A stretch of DNA of 42,359 nucleotides from Chitinophagaceae bacterium. Its GTDB lineage: Bacteria; Bacteroidota; Bacteroidia; Chitinophagales; Chitinophagaceae. Location: assembly GCA_004173355.1 (NCBI GenBank), contig SEAD01000029.1, forward strand, positions 1 to 42,359. Reading direction: 5' to 3'. Both the position numbers and the translations under genes were made by a program. Positions 35,285 through 42,359 of the stretch are shown one piece after another. Position 1 is the stretch's first letter. The number at the start of each line of letters is the position of its first letter. The notes below the pieces were generated by a model, which ran no database searches, was not told the origin of the DNA, and was given only the letters and a program-made list of their open reading frames with translations.

Positions 35285-35662
35285 ATGATCGAGATGAACA
35301 GAAAAAAAATTTACGTAGCCGACGACGACGCTAACATCCTTGAGTTAATGCAGCTGATCCTTGAGTCAAGGGGTTATGAAGTCATAACCTCTGCGGATGG
35401 CCGGTCACTTAGCCGCCTGCCCGACCCCCCGGATATGGTATTCCTGGACATTGGTATGTCCGGAACCGACGGCGGTGAGATCTGCTACCACTATAAACAG
35501 CAGCATGTCGACGAAGGCCGGCCGGTTGTTCTCGTCTCAGCCAACACGAATCTCCGGGAAATCGGGGAACGCTGTGGCGCCGATGCAGTACTCGCGAAAC
35601 CATTTGATATAAAATCTGTGGTGGAACTTGCACGCCGGTTTACAGAAAAGGGGAAAAACTGA
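35285..35662 (+). CDS. stand-alone receiver-domain response regulator
   Basis: 125 residues consisting of one REC domain only: acidic pocket DDD at 13-15, phosphoacceptor Asp55 in VFLDIGMSG, Ser85 in VLVSAN, and Lys105 in LAKPFD. There is no DNA-binding or enzyme domain, so it acts by protein contact like CheY or a phosphorelay intermediate. A second in-frame ATG three codons later is equally possible as start. It lies on the same strand as the sensor kinase at 33168, with the divergent ytxJ in between, and might be one of its phosphate targets (inference). Confidence 0.9.
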   Translation: MIEMNRKKIYVADDDANILELMQLILESRGYEVITSADGRSLSRLPDPPDMVFLDIGMSGTDGGEICYHYKQQHVDEGRPVVLVSANTNLREIGERCGADAVLAKPFDIKSVVELARRFTEKGKN

Positions 35663-35762
35663 CCTTTTTCTCAGGGTATTCCCCGATATTTCACCGGACT
35701 TCCGCTTATTTTGTCTGTTCCTCCGAGTCATTTGCCGAGCACCTGCGTATTCATGTCAGCCA

Positions 35763-36275
35763 TCAACGGTCCTGGTTAACTGTCAGCTGCCCCTCAACCC
35801 CTCCATCACCTTTATAACCCGTCAATGCGGAGGCCGCAATTTTCAGCATGGTTAGCAGCTTCCCGTTCTTTGTATCCCAGTAATGGCCTTCCTGTGGCGT
35901 TATACGGATGAGACTGATGGCGGGGTCATCTTCACCCTGCTCAAACCACGCCTTTGCCATCGGATTCCAGAGCTCGTGGATCTTGGCCCGGTCAGTAACA
36001 ATTGAAGCCGATCCGGTCAACGACAGGTAATGGTTCTTCCCACTGTCGAGATATTGCAGGTAGACAGTATCATCCTGTTTGACCTGCTGGTTCTTTTCAC
36101 TGTCGCGATGACTCATAAACCAGATTTCACCCGCATCGTCTACCTGCATCGTGCCCATTGGGCGGGAAATCAACCCACCATTCGTCACAGTGCAAAAAAG
36201 GCAAACCTGGTCTTCGGCGAGTTCGCGGATTTTACTGATTGCTTCCGTACCCGAGAGGTTATTTAAATCGCCCAT
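35763..36275 (-). CDS. pyridoxamine 5'-phosphate oxidase-fold (general stress protein 26-like) protein
   Basis: 170 residues from the ATG at 36275 (MGDLNNLSG); an in-frame start 186 nt further upstream would run through the ubiX gene and is rejected. The split-barrel flavin-binding fold is seen in LFCTVTNGGLISRPMGTMQVDDAG (quoted by its two ends LFCTVTN and GTMQVDD), IWFMSHRDSEKNQQVKQD and YLSLTGSASIVTD. GSP26-like proteins bind FMN and act in oxidative or general stress with poorly known substrates. It follows ubiX by 46 nt on the same strand. Confidence 0.82.
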   Translation of the reverse strand: MGDLNNLSGTEAISKIRELAEDQVCLFCTVTNGGLISRPMGTMQVDDAGEIWFMSHRDSEKNQQVKQDDTVYLQYLDSGKNHYLSLTGSASIVTDRAKIHELWNPMAKAWFEQGEDDPAISLIRITPQEGHYWDTKNGKLLTMLKIAASALTGYKGDGGVEGQLTVNQDR

Positions 36276-36321
36276 AGTTTTTTCAGGCAATGGTTCACAA
36301 ATTATACCATGGCGGAGAGCA

Positions 36322-36897
36322 TTACCGGCCCCATCTGTACGAATTGAAGGAAAAGCCCGCCAGGTCAATGATCCGGTCCACCACTGTGCCAACGAGCTCA
36401 TTGATATCCTTTGGCAGGCTGTAGAAAGAAGGCGTCGCAGGGCAGATGATTCCCCCTGCAAGTGTTACCGTTTCCATATTCCGGATATGGACGAGGTTAT
36501 ACGGGGTTTCGCGGGCCACACAGATCAGCTTGCGCCGTTCCTTGAGAATCACATCTGCAGCGCGTGTGGTGAGGTCATTGGAAATACCCCCGGCAATCCG
36601 CCCGAGCGTGCCCATTGAGCAGGGTACAATCACCATGGTATCGTAGTTTCCCGAGCCGGATGCAAACGGTGCGTTAAAATCGTTGGGGGCATACACACGC
36701 ACCGGGCTCTCGGGCAGGGGATGGCCGGGCAATTCTGTTGCCCACACCATGCGGGCATTGGTGCTCATCACAACAGACAGCTCGGACCACTGGTCCCCGA
36801 TCGAAAGTAGTTTCTCGATCAGCTGTTGTGCATATACCGATCCGCTCGCACCCGAAATTGCAATAACCACTTTCCTTCCCGATGATTTTTCTGCCAT
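36322..36897 (-). CDS. ubiX: flavin prenyltransferase UbiX
   Basis: 191 residues from the ATG at 36897. An in-frame ATG at 36939 is possible but adds an A/T-rich unrelated stretch. The family motifs are GASGSVYAQQLIEKLL at the N-terminus (FMN/phosphate loop), IVPCSMGTLGRIAGGISNDLTTRAADV and KERRKLICVARETPYNLVHIRNM, quoted by parts: CSMGTLGRIAGG, RETPYNLVHIRNM and PATPSFY. It prenylates FMN to the cofactor used by UbiD-type decarboxylases. No ubiD lies in this window. It is followed on the same strand by the FMN-binding-fold gene. Confidence 0.92.
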   Translation of the reverse strand: MAEKSSGRKVVIAISGASGSVYAQQLIEKLLSIGDQWSELSVVMSTNARMVWATELPGHPLPESPVRVYAPNDFNAPFASGSGNYDTMVIVPCSMGTLGRIAGGISNDLTTRAADVILKERRKLICVARETPYNLVHIRNMETVTLAGGIICPATPSFYSLPKDINELVGTVVDRIIDLAGFSFNSYRWGR

Positions 36898-37170
36898 GTA
36901 AAAAAATTCAGACCGTAAAAATACCGCAATTGTGTCCAATTAACAGAATTAAGAAGATAGGGGTGTACTTACGCTTATTTTCCTAAGGATCAATAGTTAA
37001 ACATTCACATTTATTGTTCAGACATTGATGCGGATCAATAAATACTTTAAGGGCTTTCAATCATGAGTAAAAAAAGATGACAAAAGTTTTTGTATTAAAT
37101 CATTAATACCGATATTGCCCCTGAATTTTCATAGGATAAGGTTTAATGGTTAATGGTTTTTGATTAGGGC

Positions 37171-37203
37171 CCTCCCGGATTACTTCGGGAGGTTCTTTTT
37201 TTT
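37171..37203 (+). terminator. orphan plus-strand Rho-independent terminator
   Basis: CCTCCCG (37171-37177), loop GATTACTT and CGGGAGG (37186-37192), then TTCTTTTTTTT. On the minus strand no T-run follows, so the orientation is clear. The nearest plus-strand gene ends at 35662, beyond two leftward genes, so no annotated transcript fits. Confidence 0.85.
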
Positions 37204-37230
37204 ATAGACCGTCCCTGAAAAACAGTCCAT

Positions 37231-37260
37231 AAAAAAAGGTATCATCCATCGGATGATACC
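37231..37260 (-). terminator. Rho-independent terminator of DPP-IV-like gene
   Basis: GGTATCATCC (37238-37247), loop ATC and GGATGATACC (37251-37260); on the minus strand TTTTTTT (37231-37237) follows. Confidence 0.9.
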
Positions 37261-37281
37261 TCACTCCCGACCAGGCCGGTT

Positions 37282-39423
37282 TTATTTTACAACTCCCTTT
37301 ACTGTCGTCTCATTACCAAGGTTGGTGATAATCCAGTTGACCATTCTGGACCAGAGGTGGTAACTCGTATTATCTGCAGTACCGCTGATGCCATGGTTCT
37401 TGTTGGGATAGTATGCACTTTCGAAATCGATATTGTTCCTGACCAGTGCACTGACCATCTGTGTACTGTTCTGGAAATGCACATTATCATCTGCGGTGCC
37501 ATGGATGAGCAGGAATTTCCCTTTCACCAGTTGCGTAAAATTGAGTGGTGAGTTCTGGTCGTACCCATCGGGGTTTTCCTGCGGGGTGCGCATGTACCGT
37601 TCGGTATAGATATTATCATAAAAACGCCAGTTGGTTACCGGTGCCACAGCCACCGCCGCACTGAATACCGCATTGCCTTTGGTGATGGCAAGGGAACTCA
37701 TAAACCCTCCGTAGCTCCATCCGTAGTGACCGATTTTTTTCGCATCCACCCAAGGCTGGGAGGCCATATATTTTGCGCCGTCGATCTGGTCTTCAATCTC
37801 GAGTTTACCGAGCTGCAGGTAGGTTTTTTTCTTGAACTCCTCGCCACGGAAACCGGTACCCGTATTGTCGAGACTGACAATCACGAATCCCTTCTGTGAG
37901 AGCAGCTGCTGCCACATGGTGACTGCTCCGTAGCGGTTCGTCACCTGCTGTGAACCCGGCCCCCCGTAATTGCAGAACAGTACCGGGTACCTGACAGACG
38001 GATTAAAGCCGGCGGGCTTTAATATCCAGGCATTGAGTGTATCACCCTTGCTGTTGGGTATCCGCGCAAACTCTGCCTTTCCCAGGGCAAACTGCGCAAG
38101 TGTATTTTTCAGTTTGCTGCTTTCATTGACCACCCTTACCTGTGTGGCCACCGGTTTGGTTTTGCTGCCACCTATTTTGTAGAGCGTTACCTGCTGTGGT
38201 GTATTGATGTCGGACAGGAAATCATAAAACCGGGTATAGTCGCTGTTGAGACTGATCCTGTGCCAGCCGCTGCCATTGGTGAGGCGGGTGGTGTTTTTAC
38301 CGCTGAAATCAGTGACAAAAAGATTCCTGTCCATAGGAGTGGGCCAGGCCATTGAGTAATATACTTTTTTGTTTTTCAGGTCAATCCCTTCAATCGCCGA
38401 TACATCAAAGTTGCCTTTGCTGATCTGGGTTTCTGACTTGCCGTCCATACCCCTGATCCAGATATGCATAAACCCGCTCTTTTCGCTGGTAAACAGCAGT
38501 TGTTTCCCATCCTCCGTAAACAACCAGTCATCTTTTATGTCTACATAATATTTATTTTTTTCCTCGTATAACAGCGACGATGTACCGGTAGCTGCATCCG
38601 TAAGCAGGAGCCTGAGGTCATCCTGGTGGCGGTTGAGGTGGAATACCACGAGCTGCCCGTCATTGGCGGTCCATTTGATCAGCGGGATATAAATATCGCC
38701 CTGGTCATATTGCGCGGGCACGGATATAGACTTAGCCAGGTTATAGATGAAAACCTGCACAGTTGAATTGGCCTCACCGGCTTTCGGGTATTTGTAGGAA
38801 TAGGTGTTGTTGTACAGGTTGTCAAACTGCGTGAACTCATATTCCCGCACCTTGCTTTCATCAAAACGGTAGAACGCAATATAATTGCCCTCCGGGCTCC
38901 ACGAGTATGCTTTTGACAAACTGAATTCTTCCTCATACACCCAGTCGCTGTTACCATTAATAACCTCATTCCACTTGCCATCAGTAGTTATTGCTTTTGT
39001 AACGCCCGAAGTAATATCATACCAGTACAGGTTATTGTCTTTTACATATGCCAGTTTACTGCCGTCGGGCGAAAAGCTCGCGTGCATCAGCCTGGCAGTG
39101 TCAATCTGCCTGACCGTCTTTGCGGTCAGGTCATACAGGTAGGTGTAGGCCCTGGAAGAACGACGGTAGATGAATTCACGTCCGGCAAAAACCAGTACGT
39201 ATTTATTGCCGGGGCTGAACTGGTTATCCGAAGCATCCAGTTTTTTGTTATTGAAACGGATATCCGCACTTGCCAGCAGGCTGTCGGGGGCAGGGGTGGA
39301 GAATCCCGGGACGGACTCGCCGCGGAAAGTGCCTTTTTTGTAAATGTCTTCCAGTGTGATCATCTTCTGTTGCGCAACTGCCAGCATGGGCATTGCGAAC
39401 GCGATCAGGAGTAGTCTGCGCAT
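37282..39423 (-). CDS. secreted dipeptidyl peptidase IV-like serine peptidase (S9B)
   Basis: 713 residues from the ATG at 39423; an in-frame ATG at 39465 gives a poly-Phe prefix that overlaps the terminator of the gene before and is rejected. The signal peptide is MRRLLLIAFAMPMLAVA-QQ. An N-terminal beta-propeller (DPP IV N, about 60-460) is followed by the alpha/beta-hydrolase S9 domain with the nucleophile in GHYGWSYGGFMSS, the triad Asp in LIHGTADDNVHFQN and the His in NKNHGISG. Such periplasmic or outer-membrane enzymes cleave X-Pro dipeptides from peptides. It has its own terminator, and its upstream side carries the terminator of the alpha-oxoamine synthase gene. Confidence 0.92.
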   Translation of the reverse strand: MRRLLLIAFAMPMLAVAQQKMITLEDIYKKGTFRGESVPGFSTPAPDSLLASADIRFNNKKLDASDNQFSPGNKYVLVFAGREFIYRRSSRAYTYLYDLTAKTVRQIDTARLMHASFSPDGSKLAYVKDNNLYWYDITSGVTKAITTDGKWNEVINGNSDWVYEEEFSLSKAYSWSPEGNYIAFYRFDESKVREYEFTQFDNLYNNTYSYKYPKAGEANSTVQVFIYNLAKSISVPAQYDQGDIYIPLIKWTANDGQLVVFHLNRHQDDLRLLLTDAATGTSSLLYEEKNKYYVDIKDDWLFTEDGKQLLFTSEKSGFMHIWIRGMDGKSETQISKGNFDVSAIEGIDLKNKKVYYSMAWPTPMDRNLFVTDFSGKNTTRLTNGSGWHRISLNSDYTRFYDFLSDINTPQQVTLYKIGGSKTKPVATQVRVVNESSKLKNTLAQFALGKAEFARIPNSKGDTLNAWILKPAGFNPSVRYPVLFCNYGGPGSQQVTNRYGAVTMWQQLLSQKGFVIVSLDNTGTGFRGEEFKKKTYLQLGKLEIEDQIDGAKYMASQPWVDAKKIGHYGWSYGGFMSSLAITKGNAVFSAAVAVAPVTNWRFYDNIYTERYMRTPQENPDGYDQNSPLNFTQLVKGKFLLIHGTADDNVHFQNSTQMVSALVRNNIDFESAYYPNKNHGISGTADNTSYHLWSRMVNWIITNLGNETTVKGVVK

Positions 39424-39442
39424 AATAATCAGGGGTTGTCGT

Positions 39443-39477
39443 AAAAAAAAGAAAAAGGCCCGCACTGTATGCGGGCC
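39443..39477 (-). terminator. Rho-independent terminator of alpha-oxoamine synthase gene
   Basis: GGCCCGCA (39457-39464), loop CTGTA and TGCGGGCC (39470-39477); on the minus strand TTTTTCTTTTTTTT follows. Confidence 0.92.
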
Positions 39478-39492
39478 TCCTGTACAATAAGA

Positions 39493-40752
39493 TTATTTGG
39501 TCTCAGCCATATCAGGGATTGCTTCCACCCTGTATGCACCCGCATCAAGTTTCTTCTTGGTTGCGGAGAATGCCTCAAGGGTCTGTTCAATATCTTCGCT
39601 GGTGTGCACCGCCGTAGGGATCAGGCGGTAGATGATATGTCCTTTCGGGATCACCGGGTACACCACGATCGAACAGAAGATATGGTAGTTCTCGCGCAGG
39701 TCCATCACCATCGCCGTGGCTTCTTCCACACCACCTTTCATGTACACGGGTGTCACCACGGAATCGGTCTTGCCGATATCAAAACCACGTTCCTTCAGGC
39801 CATCCTGGAGTTTGCGGGCATTCGACCAGAGACGGTCTTTGAGCTGTGGCTGCGTCTTAAGCAGCTCCAGGCGTTTGAGATTACCGATTACCAGCGGCAT
39901 CGGCAGGCTCTTGGCAAAAATCTGGCTGCGGATATTATAACGGACGTAGTCGATAATGTTTTTGTCACCGGCAATGAATGCACCGATGCTTGCCATTGAT
40001 TTGGCAAAGGTGGAAAAATACAGGTCAATCTGGTCCTGCACTCCCTGCTCTTCACCCGCACCGGCACCGGTTTTGCCAAGCGTACCGAACCCGTGTGCGT
40101 CGTCAACGAGAAGACGGAAAGAATATTTTGATTTCAGCGCGGCGATCTCCCGGAGTTTACCCTGGTCGCCACCCATGCCAAACACCCCTTCGGTGATCAC
40201 GAGGATCCCGCCAGCATTCTGTTTGTCGATCAGGGCAGTGGCACGCTGAAGTTGTTTTTCGAAATCTTCCACATCGTTGTGTTTGTATACATAACGGTGG
40301 CCCGGATGCAGGCGCAATCCGTCAATGATACAGGCATGGCTTTCGGCGTCGTACACGATCACATCATGACGGCCGCAGAGCGCATCGATCAGGCTGACCA
40401 TACCCTGGTAACCAAAGTTGACGAGGATTGCATCTTCCTTCCCTTCAAATGCCGCGAGTTCTGCTTCCAGTTTCTCGTGCCAGTTGCTGTTGCCACTCAT
40501 CATCCGCGCACCCATCGGCAACGCCATACCAAAGTCTTTTGCGCCCTGCGCATCGGCTTCCCGTACATCCGGATGGTTGGCCAGTCCGAGATAGTTGTTC
40601 AGGCTCCACACGATCATTTCCTGTCCGCGGAACTTCATGCGGCTGCCGATTTCCCCTTCCAGTTTCGGGAATGCAAAATAACCATGAGCCCTTTCACGAT
40701 GCTGGCCGATCGGACCCGCATGCTTTAACAAACGTTCAAAAATATCTGCCAT
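39493..40752 (-). CDS. alpha-oxoamine synthase family PLP enzyme (SPT/AONS/KBL-like)
   Basis: 419 residues, typical of the family that joins an acyl-CoA or acyl-ACP to an amino acid with decarboxylation (8-amino-7-oxononanoate synthase, glycine acetyltransferase, serine palmitoyltransferase, cysteate acyltransferase). The PLP lysine is Lys251 in FSTFAKSMASIGAF, the pyridoxal-stacking His is His139 in DAESHACIIDG, and DDAH at 217-220 binds the cofactor nitrogen. NNYLGLANHP and GARMMSGNSNWHEKLE are typical. An N-terminal block of about 40 residues starting MADIFERLLK precedes the core. No biotin or threonine-degradation genes adjoin, so a sphingolipid- or sulfonolipid-type acyltransferase is plausible but unproven. 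It lies 44 nt after queA on the same strand. Confidence 0.88.
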   Translation of the reverse strand: MADIFERLLKHAGPIGQHRERAHGYFAFPKLEGEIGSRMKFRGQEMIVWSLNNYLGLANHPDVREADAQGAKDFGMALPMGARMMSGNSNWHEKLEAELAAFEGKEDAILVNFGYQGMVSLIDALCGRHDVIVYDAESHACIIDGLRLHPGHRYVYKHNDVEDFEKQLQRATALIDKQNAGGILVITEGVFGMGGDQGKLREIAALKSKYSFRLLVDDAHGFGTLGKTGAGAGEEQGVQDQIDLYFSTFAKSMASIGAFIAGDKNIIDYVRYNIRSQIFAKSLPMPLVIGNLKRLELLKTQPQLKDRLWSNARKLQDGLKERGFDIGKTDSVVTPVYMKGGVEEATAMVMDLRENYHIFCSIVVYPVIPKGHIIYRLIPTAVHTSEDIEQTLEAFSATKKKLDAGAYRVEAIPDMAETK

Positions 40753-40796
40753 ATGTAGGATTGATTAAGTTTATGTGTTTACAAAAACGGCTGTCA

Positions 40797-41846
40797 TCAG
40801 ATAACCAGCAGGGCATCACCATAACTGAAAAACCGGTACTTGTCCTTGATCGCTTTTTTATACGCTTCCATGGTCAGTTCATAACCGGCAAAAGCACAGG
40901 TCATGATCAGTAGGCTGGTCTTGGGGAGATGGAAATTTGTAACCAGGGAATCAGCGATATTGAATTCGTAAGGCGGATGGATAAACATGTTGGTCCAGCC
41001 TTCGGAAGGTTTGAGCAGTTTTTGCGCCGTGAAGGATGACTCCATCGCACGCATGGTGGTAGTCCCGATCGAGCAGATGCGATGGCCATACTCCTTCGCA
41101 CGGTTCACGATCTTGCAGGCAGGATCCTCGATACGGTAATATTCCGCATCCATCTTATGTTTGCTCAGGTCTTCCACCTCGATCGGACGGAACGTGCCCA
41201 ACCCGGTGTGCAGCGTCACTTCGGCAAAACGCACACCCTTGATCTCAAGACGTTTGATCAGTTCACGGCTGAAGTGCAGGCCCGCCGTGGGAGCGGCAAC
41301 CGCGCCTTCATGTTTTGCATAAACAGTCTGGTAACGCTCCTTGTCTTCCTCATCCGGCTTGCGCTTGATGTATTTCGGAAGCGGGGTTTCACCCAGTTTT
41401 TCCAGCTGCTCGCGGAAACCTTCCTCACTGCCTTCCCAGAGGAACCGGATCGTACGGCCACGGCTGGTCGTGTTGTCGATCACTTCTGCCACCAGGTCTT
41501 CCTGCTCCCCGAAATATAATTTATTACCCACCCGGATCTTCCTCGCCGGATCCACGATCACGTCCCAGAGGCGGTTGGGTTTGTTCAATTCACGAAGCAG
41601 GAACACTTCGATCTTCGCACCTGTTTTTTCCTTGCGGCCATACATCCTTGCGGGAAATACCTTGGTGTTGTTTACTGCGAATACATCCTTGTCGTCGAAG
41701 TAATCCATGATATCACGGAAGTGTTTGTTCTCGATCTGTCCGGTATGGCGGTGAACCACCATCATCCGGGCATCTTCGCGTTTCTTGGCTGGAGTCTGGG
41801 CAATCAGGTTGAGCGGCAGGTCGAAACGGAACTGGGAAAGCTTCAT
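40797..41846 (-). CDS. queA: tRNA preQ1(34) S-adenosylmethionine ribosyltransferase-isomerase
   Basis: 349 residues from the ATG at 41846 ([11 protein letters not shown]); an in-frame start 72 nt further upstream is rejected as it adds unrelated residues. QueA transfers and isomerises the ribose of SAM onto preQ1 in tRNA to make epoxyqueuosine. Seen: [44 protein letters not shown] (conserved site), [15 protein letters not shown] and [11 protein letters not shown]-type [15 protein letters not shown] followed by [13 protein letters not shown]. It probably heads an operon with the alpha-oxoamine synthase gene. Confidence 0.95.
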   Translation of the reverse strand: MKLSQFRFDLPLNLIAQTPAKKREDARMMVVHRHTGQIENKHFRDIMDYFDDKDVFAVNNTKVFPARMYGRKEKTGAKIEVFLLRELNKPNRLWDVIVDPARKIRVGNKLYFGEQEDLVAEVIDNTTSRGRTIRFLWEGSEEGFREQLEKLGETPLPKYIKRKPDEEDKERYQTVYAKHEGAVAAPTAGLHFSRELIKRLEIKGVRFAEVTLHTGLGTFRPIEVEDLSKHKMDAEYYRIEDPACKIVNRAKEYGHRICSIGTTTMRAMESSFTAQKLLKPSEGWTNMFIHPPYEFNIADSLVTNFHLPKTSLLIMTCAFAGYELTMEAYKKAIKDKYRFFSYGDALLVI

Positions 41847-41980
41847 GAGTCTATTTGGGGTTTGTTTATAATGCTCATGACGCAAACCGGTGTGAGTACC
41901 TGAGGGAGGGCGTTCCAACCCCGGTCTTACGGCACCGGGTTCGGGTCATGCATCCCCGCCACGGGCGGGAAATTAGCGGG

Positions 41981-41988
41981 CGAAGGTA
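41981..41988 (-). promoter_or_regulatory. possible queA -7 element
   Basis: The minus strand reads TACCTTCG, one mismatch from TAnnTTTG and the same TTCG variant as in the efp promoter. It is 134 nt before the queA ATG and no good -33 TTG is visible. Confidence 0.3.
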
Positions 41989-42044
41989 CAAAATAAAGGC
42001 GAAAAGCAGATGGGCTGGGTAAAAAAAATGAGTATTTTACCGGC

Positions 42045-42359
42045 ATGAAGCGAACCATCTCCCTTTGCCTGCTCCTCGTACCTTTTTTAGCCTTTGCACA
42101 GCCCCGTATTAAAGATAAAAAGTATCCGAGCCTGCTCTGGGAAATCAGTGGCAACGGCCTGAAAAAGACCTCTTACCTCTTTGGCACCATGCATGTCAGC
42201 AGCAAGCTGGCCTTCCACCTGGCCGATTCTTTTTACATAGGGATCCGTAAGGCTGAAGTGGTGGCGCTGGAAACCAATCCGGAATCCTGGCAGGAAGACA
42301 TGAGCAAGTACGACCTGGGCAACAGCTATGGTTACTCACCGTATGGCATGAGCCGGTAC
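42045..42359 (+). CDS. TraB/GumN-family protein (3' truncated)
   Basis: 105 residues are visible in one open frame that runs off the right edge. The signal peptide is MKRTISLCLLLVPFLAFA-Q. The mature part begins with the TraB/GumN hallmark: SLLWEISGNGLKKTSYLFGT, then the GTMHVSS segment with the conserved Gly-x-x-His, and VVALETNPESW. The family shares a fold with TIKI metalloproteases; bacterial function is poorly known. The ATG at 42045 follows an 8-nt poly-A stretch and TATTTTACC, but no certain promoter is seen. Confidence 0.85.
   Translation, partial: MKRTISLCLLLVPFLAFAQPRIKDKKYPSLLWEISGNGLKKTSYLFGTMHVSSKLAFHLADSFYIGIRKAEVVALETNPESWQEDMSKYDLGNSYGYSPYGMSRY

Larger units (their letters stand above)
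36898..37281. other. 384-nt gene-free A/T-rich region with orphan terminator
   Basis: This is the only gene-free stretch over 300 nt. It contains a 7-bp hairpin at 37092-37109 (GTATTAA, loop ATCA, TTAATAC), a direct repeat GGATCAATA (36987-36995 and 37032-37040), a tandem TTAATGGTTAATGG at 37143-37156, and a strong plus-strand terminator at 37171-37203. The leftward peptidase gene's own terminator is at 37231-37260. A five-codon ORF (ATG AGT AAA AAA AGA TGA, 37063-37080) is probably chance. A small plus-strand RNA ending at about 37203 is possible; no clean TAnnTTTG promoter is seen for it. Confidence 0.5.

Noticed and set aside
37063-37080. Five-codon ORF (Met-Ser-Lys-Lys-Arg) in the gene-free region
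   Set aside because: Too short to judge; no spacing or conservation evidence, and A-rich sequence makes it likely by chance.

Overview
The window looks like a chromosomal segment of a Bacteroidota bacterium, most likely from the Chitinophagaceae/Sphingobacteriia side (an inference, not a database result). The evidence is: several promoters fit the Bacteroidota form TTG-N17-21-TAnnTTTG; start codons generally lack a Shine-Dalgarno sequence; a type III glutamine synthetase is present; there are BlaI/M56 and ECF sigma/anti-sigma pairs; there is a ComA-like phosphosulfolactate synthase beside aroE; and there is a YtxJ/BrxC-type bacilliredoxin. Gene density is high. I see no tRNA, rRNA, insertion sequence, prophage or CRISPR array. 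This is mostly core metabolism and housekeeping with some lineage-specific genes.

Layout. 1-5120: the 3' end of an RlmKL-type rRNA methyltransferase, malate dehydrogenase, a secreted thioredoxin-like protein, a divergent blaI-blaR1-like pair with two perfect palindromic operators, and an unusual arginine-type elongation factor P. 5306-11017: accB-accC, a YjbQ-family protein, and two glutamine synthetases (type III and type II) in tandem. 11257-14471: a leftward three-gene unit of membrane protein, APH-fold kinase-like protein and HAD-IIA phosphatase-like protein. 14557-21606: purL, proC, pyrG and yidC, with clear terminators or promoters between them.

21736-30365: two small secreted proteins of unknown role, a TPR protein, comA-aroE (overlapping), then a leftward chain of a hypothetical protein, rdgB, ECF sigma factor, anti-sigma-like protein and thioesterase in which several genes overlap by 4 nt, then ilvE. 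30542-33090: rpsL-rpsG ended by a strong terminator with no fusA behind it, a 13-bp x 4 tandem repeat, a lysine/alanine-rich histone-H1-like protein and a FrnE-type DsbA protein. 33168-36897: a HisKA_3 sensor kinase, a 66-residue membrane protein, a bacilliredoxin, a stand-alone receiver protein, an FMN-binding-fold protein and UbiX. 36898-37281 is the only gene-free stretch over 300 nt; it holds an orphan plus-strand terminator and may encode a small RNA. 37282-42359: a secreted DPP-IV-like peptidase, an alpha-oxoamine synthase, queA and the start of a TraB/GumN-family gene.

I found no obvious new defence or mobile system. The best leads are the Arg32-type EF-P, the BlaI operators with an M56 protein carrying a different sensor domain, the ComA plus alpha-oxoamine synthase pair (a possible sulfonolipid link), the orphan terminator/ncRNA candidate, the psi-like protein next to rdgB, and the kinase/phosphatase/membrane-protein cassette.
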